A DNA stretch of 46,535 nucleotides from the NCBI RefSeq assembly GCF_000264995.1, contig NW_006767440.1, positions 64,402-110,936 on the forward strand. The letters run 5' to 3'. A program made the position numbers and the translations under genes. Numbering within the stretch: the stretch's first letter is position 1; each line of letters starts with the position of its first letter. Positions 44,011-46,535 of this stretch are shown in pieces. Source of the DNA: Punctularia strigosozonata HHB-11173 SS5 (Eukaryota; Basidiomycota; Agaricomycetes; Corticiales; Punctulariaceae). The notes under the pieces are model-generated. The model was not told the origin of the DNA, did no database searches, and worked only from the letters and a program-made list of their open reading frames with translations.

Positions 44011-45935
44011 GATGTGCATACTACATACGCATGTTCGTTACAGCTGCTAAAGGGGCCAAATAAGCGACGAGGGAAGCCGGACGAGATCAAAAGCCGCGAC
44101 CTTTGGAGATCGGAGGAAATCCCTGGTATTGTAGTAAGCACTGAGCGTTATTCTTCAGGAGGGTCGCCAGCAAGCCCAGGAGCCCTGCGGATGAATGGGG
44201 CGCGGGACACCGTGCAGGAGAAGTCAGATCGAGACGGTTGGCGTTGACGTTACTTAAGAGCTGGCGTTTGAAGGGGAGGGGAAGGGAGGTTCATCGACGG
44301 AAAGTCCGAGACGAGGACAACAGGATCTATCCATGGCCATCCAGCGACCGAGAGCGGGAGTTGCGTGAACAGTCACGGCAAGCATCGGCAGGTCGGGAAC
44401 AAAGACCGCTCGTCGAGCTCTCCAGACGCCGCGGCGGGTGACGTCAATCTCGGACCTCCGGCTGGTGTAACTCGCATCTTCCGTCTTGAGCAGTCTAGGT
44501 GCTCCCATCGTTAGCTGTTTCCCTCTCAAAAGATATCTTGACGTAGAGGGTGCTCTGTCGCAGAACGTCACACTTGGTGTCGAACTTGCCTGGAGTCGCC
44601 GGTCAACTGGCCTTCCCGCCCTCAATGCTACGACTCTTGCGAACACCAGAACACTTGGAGTTGGTTATGACACTACATCTGCCTTTTGCTCGATCTAAAC
44701 TTCACTCTCGAGCGTCATACGTGCTCTCGTTGGTCCTATGAACACGGGAGTGCGACACACAAGCTCGATATAGACCAAAGTAAGCACGTTCCTTATGGGC
44801 TTCATCCTCTCTACGCCCGGTCGGCTTGCTCATCGTGGGCTGCAGGCACTCCTCGGCGACAATGCTCCGGCGCATTTCAACCTACGAAATCCCGAACCTC
44901 CGCTTTTTGCACATTTTGCGTTTTCCCCTACAAGCTTCAGGCCCAGCGCCAGGAAAGCCGGAGAAAGGCGACGGACTCTGCATCAGCACCTCGCGTTCCA
45001 CAGAGTACGCACTGAGTCGTACCTTCCCGCTACCCTCGCCTCTTCCTCCACTATGTCCCGGGATCTGGCACACTCATCTTCCTCGTTCTACGCTGCGACA
45101 ACAGTCATAGGGCATACCTTGCGCTGCCATCCGTTCTCCTTGAGGTAGGGCGCTTGATTAGTGGTCATGCACCTCGGCCGATGCAAGTTCACGGTCTATC
45201 GATTATCTCCCAACGCTAAATGAACATCGCTCATCTGATCGACGGTCGTGATGTGTGCCGTCGTTTGGACTGTGTGCTCTCTTCGCCTATGGACCACCCT
45301 GCGTATTTTGCTCACAACTTCTGTTGTCCCTCGTTCAATCACATAGTCACCGTCGCGGGTTAACCTCTCGCCCTGGACAATATTAAGCTGTAATCAACGG
45401 AACCTCGTTCAAAGCGAATCTCTACCGATGCATCGGTATGCAACTGGCCGTTGGATGGCCATACATGTGGTAGAAAACAACCCTGATCCGGGTCCTTATA
45501 TAGGTACGCATCGTCCACCGGACGATCTCTGTAGACCAGGCTAATCTGCTATGCAGGATGTTCTCAGTTGTTCGTCTACGGGTTGCTCGGCGTACACGTC
45601 TCTGTTACGCATCCTACGTCTCCGAGTGATAGATCACGACGACACCCTGCGTCGAGTACATGAAAGATTCGTCAATACCGGGCACATGTTCGAACATTGA
45701 ATAACACCCTCCACATATCGCTGGCAGGGTACGACAAAGCTTGCCATTATCGCCACTCCACCCTCGCTCAATCAGCCCAATGCGTGCAGCTTATTGGCAT
45801 CGTAGGCCACACATCCAGCTGTGATGTAAACACCGTAGACAACTGCTCGCGATACATGTATATCACGAAAATCATTGTGCTCTATGACACCACGTCACGT
45901 CAGCCACCTCCACATGCAGCAGAGCGGGTGCGTAC
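44011..45935. other. Gene-poor region with a diverged repeat
   Basis: No supportable gene in 1.9 kb. The segment 44560-44640 resembles 42880-42970, and on the minus strand it encodes the related RSIEGGKAS, now followed by a stop. The right end (from about 45780) matches the 3' flank of the kinase-WD40 gene. Confidence 0.4.
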
Positions 45936-46535
45936 TCAAGCATTAGCCTCCATCGCTTCTACATCCCACACCTTCACAAGGTTGTCGTCGCCGCCAGAGA
46001 CGACACATTTGCCATCGGGCATGAACGCGACAGACCGGACAACCGACCATCCTCCATGCGCCTGCCACGGCCCCACCACAGTCCTTCTCGTCTGCGCATC
46101 CCATATCCGGATCGTACCATCATCCGAGCCAGAGACGATGCGCCTCCCGATGGCATCCGGCGAGAATGCTACAGAGTAAACCGGATCGGTGTGCCCTCGC
46201 AAGGGACCCAAAACCGTCTCTCCCGTCTGCGCGTCCCAGACTCGGATTGAGTCGTCGAGCAAACCCGAGACGATGCGTTTGCCATCGGGTGAGTATGCCA
46301 CTGCCAAAACCGGGTAACCGTGACCTTCCGGCGGCTCTCGGATCGTCCTGTGCGTCTCCGCGTCCCAAATGCGGACCTTTCCATCATCCGATCCGGAGAC
46401 GATGTGCTTGCCGTCGGGTGAGAAGGCGACAGAGTTCACCTCGGAGTCGACGGTGGATTCGCCGATGGACTGCCTTGTGTTCACGTCCCAGATTTTGAGT
46501 GTGCGTCGGAGGAGCCCGAGACGATGCGCTCGCCA
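45936..46535 (-). pseudogene. WD40 paralogue of the kinase-WD40 gene, frameshifted, cut by the window end
   Basis: Encodes WD40 repeats equivalent to the last four or five of the 39038-41284 protein (EVNSVAFSPDGKHIVSGS ... LVKVWDVEAMEANA), with the same C-terminus and a homologous 3' flank. At about 46503 the repeat reads GERIVSGSSD, then loses one base before TLKIWDVNT, so the frame is broken there relative to a normal WD40 repeat. The 5' part, presumably a kinase, lies beyond the window. Either it is a young pseudogene, or the base is a sequencing error. Confidence 0.75.

Noticed and set aside
1-46535. CRISPR arrays, bacterial operons, riboswitches
   Set aside because: The sequence is clearly eukaryotic; no regularly spaced repeats or bacterial signals were seen.

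Overview
The window is nuclear DNA of a filamentous basidiomycete, most likely an Agaricomycete. The evidence is dense genes with many 45-70 bp introns and an expanded family of HGD-type (HGDL/HGDM instead of HRDL) protein kinases fused to other modules. There is also a DUF2235-WD40 protein, fungal-type formin and SconB/Met30 genes, and LTR and DNA-transposon remnants. All exon models were made by hand from splice signals, reading phase and family conservation. Every main model closes to a whole number of codons. Nothing was searched against a database.

Layout. 1-700: pyrimidine-rich DNA with a short repeat. 724-2375 (+): decayed 5' copy of a formin gene, directly upstream of the intact diaphanous/SepA-type formin (2868-8500, +, 11 exons, about 1697 aa). 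It is convergent with an RBM5/10-like splicing factor (8791-11563, -, 12 exons, about 723 aa). That gene shares a 142 bp divergent promoter with a complex I B15/NDUFB4-like subunit (11706-12192, +), which is convergent with COQ7 (12226-13028, -). A tRNA-Leu with an intron follows (13241-13335, -). At 14.1-16.1 kb a minus-strand gene of unknown function is split by a solo LTR with a perfect 5 bp target duplication. At 16.6-17.7 kb an N gap is flanked by identical contig ends.

18921-23403 (+) encodes an unusual fusion: N-terminal four-helix bundle, HGD-type kinase and RasGEF (about 1141 aa). It is followed on the minus strand by a coiled-coil protein (23657-25074) and a SconB/Met30 F-box WD40 protein (25497-27704). 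At 28263-30346 lies a hAT-like DNA element with an 8 bp target duplication, terminal inverted repeats, long internal inverted arms and an N gap. The last 16 kb is accessory: a DUF2235 hydrolase-WD40 fusion (31707-35065, -), a kinase-WD40 fusion (39038-41284, -) and, at the window edge, a frameshifted paralogue of its WD40 part (45936-46535, -). Between these lie fragmentary, partly duplicated coding remnants.

How the genes fit together. The first half is mostly housekeeping: actin assembly, splicing, respiration and ubiquinone, sulfur regulation. The second half carries signalling fusions (kinase-RasGEF, hydrolase-WD40, kinase-WD40). Their effector-plus-repeat architecture resembles fungal STAND/NLR-type recognition proteins; a common immune-like role is an inference. 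Four of about 68 hand-modelled introns appear to use GC-AG boundaries, which is high.
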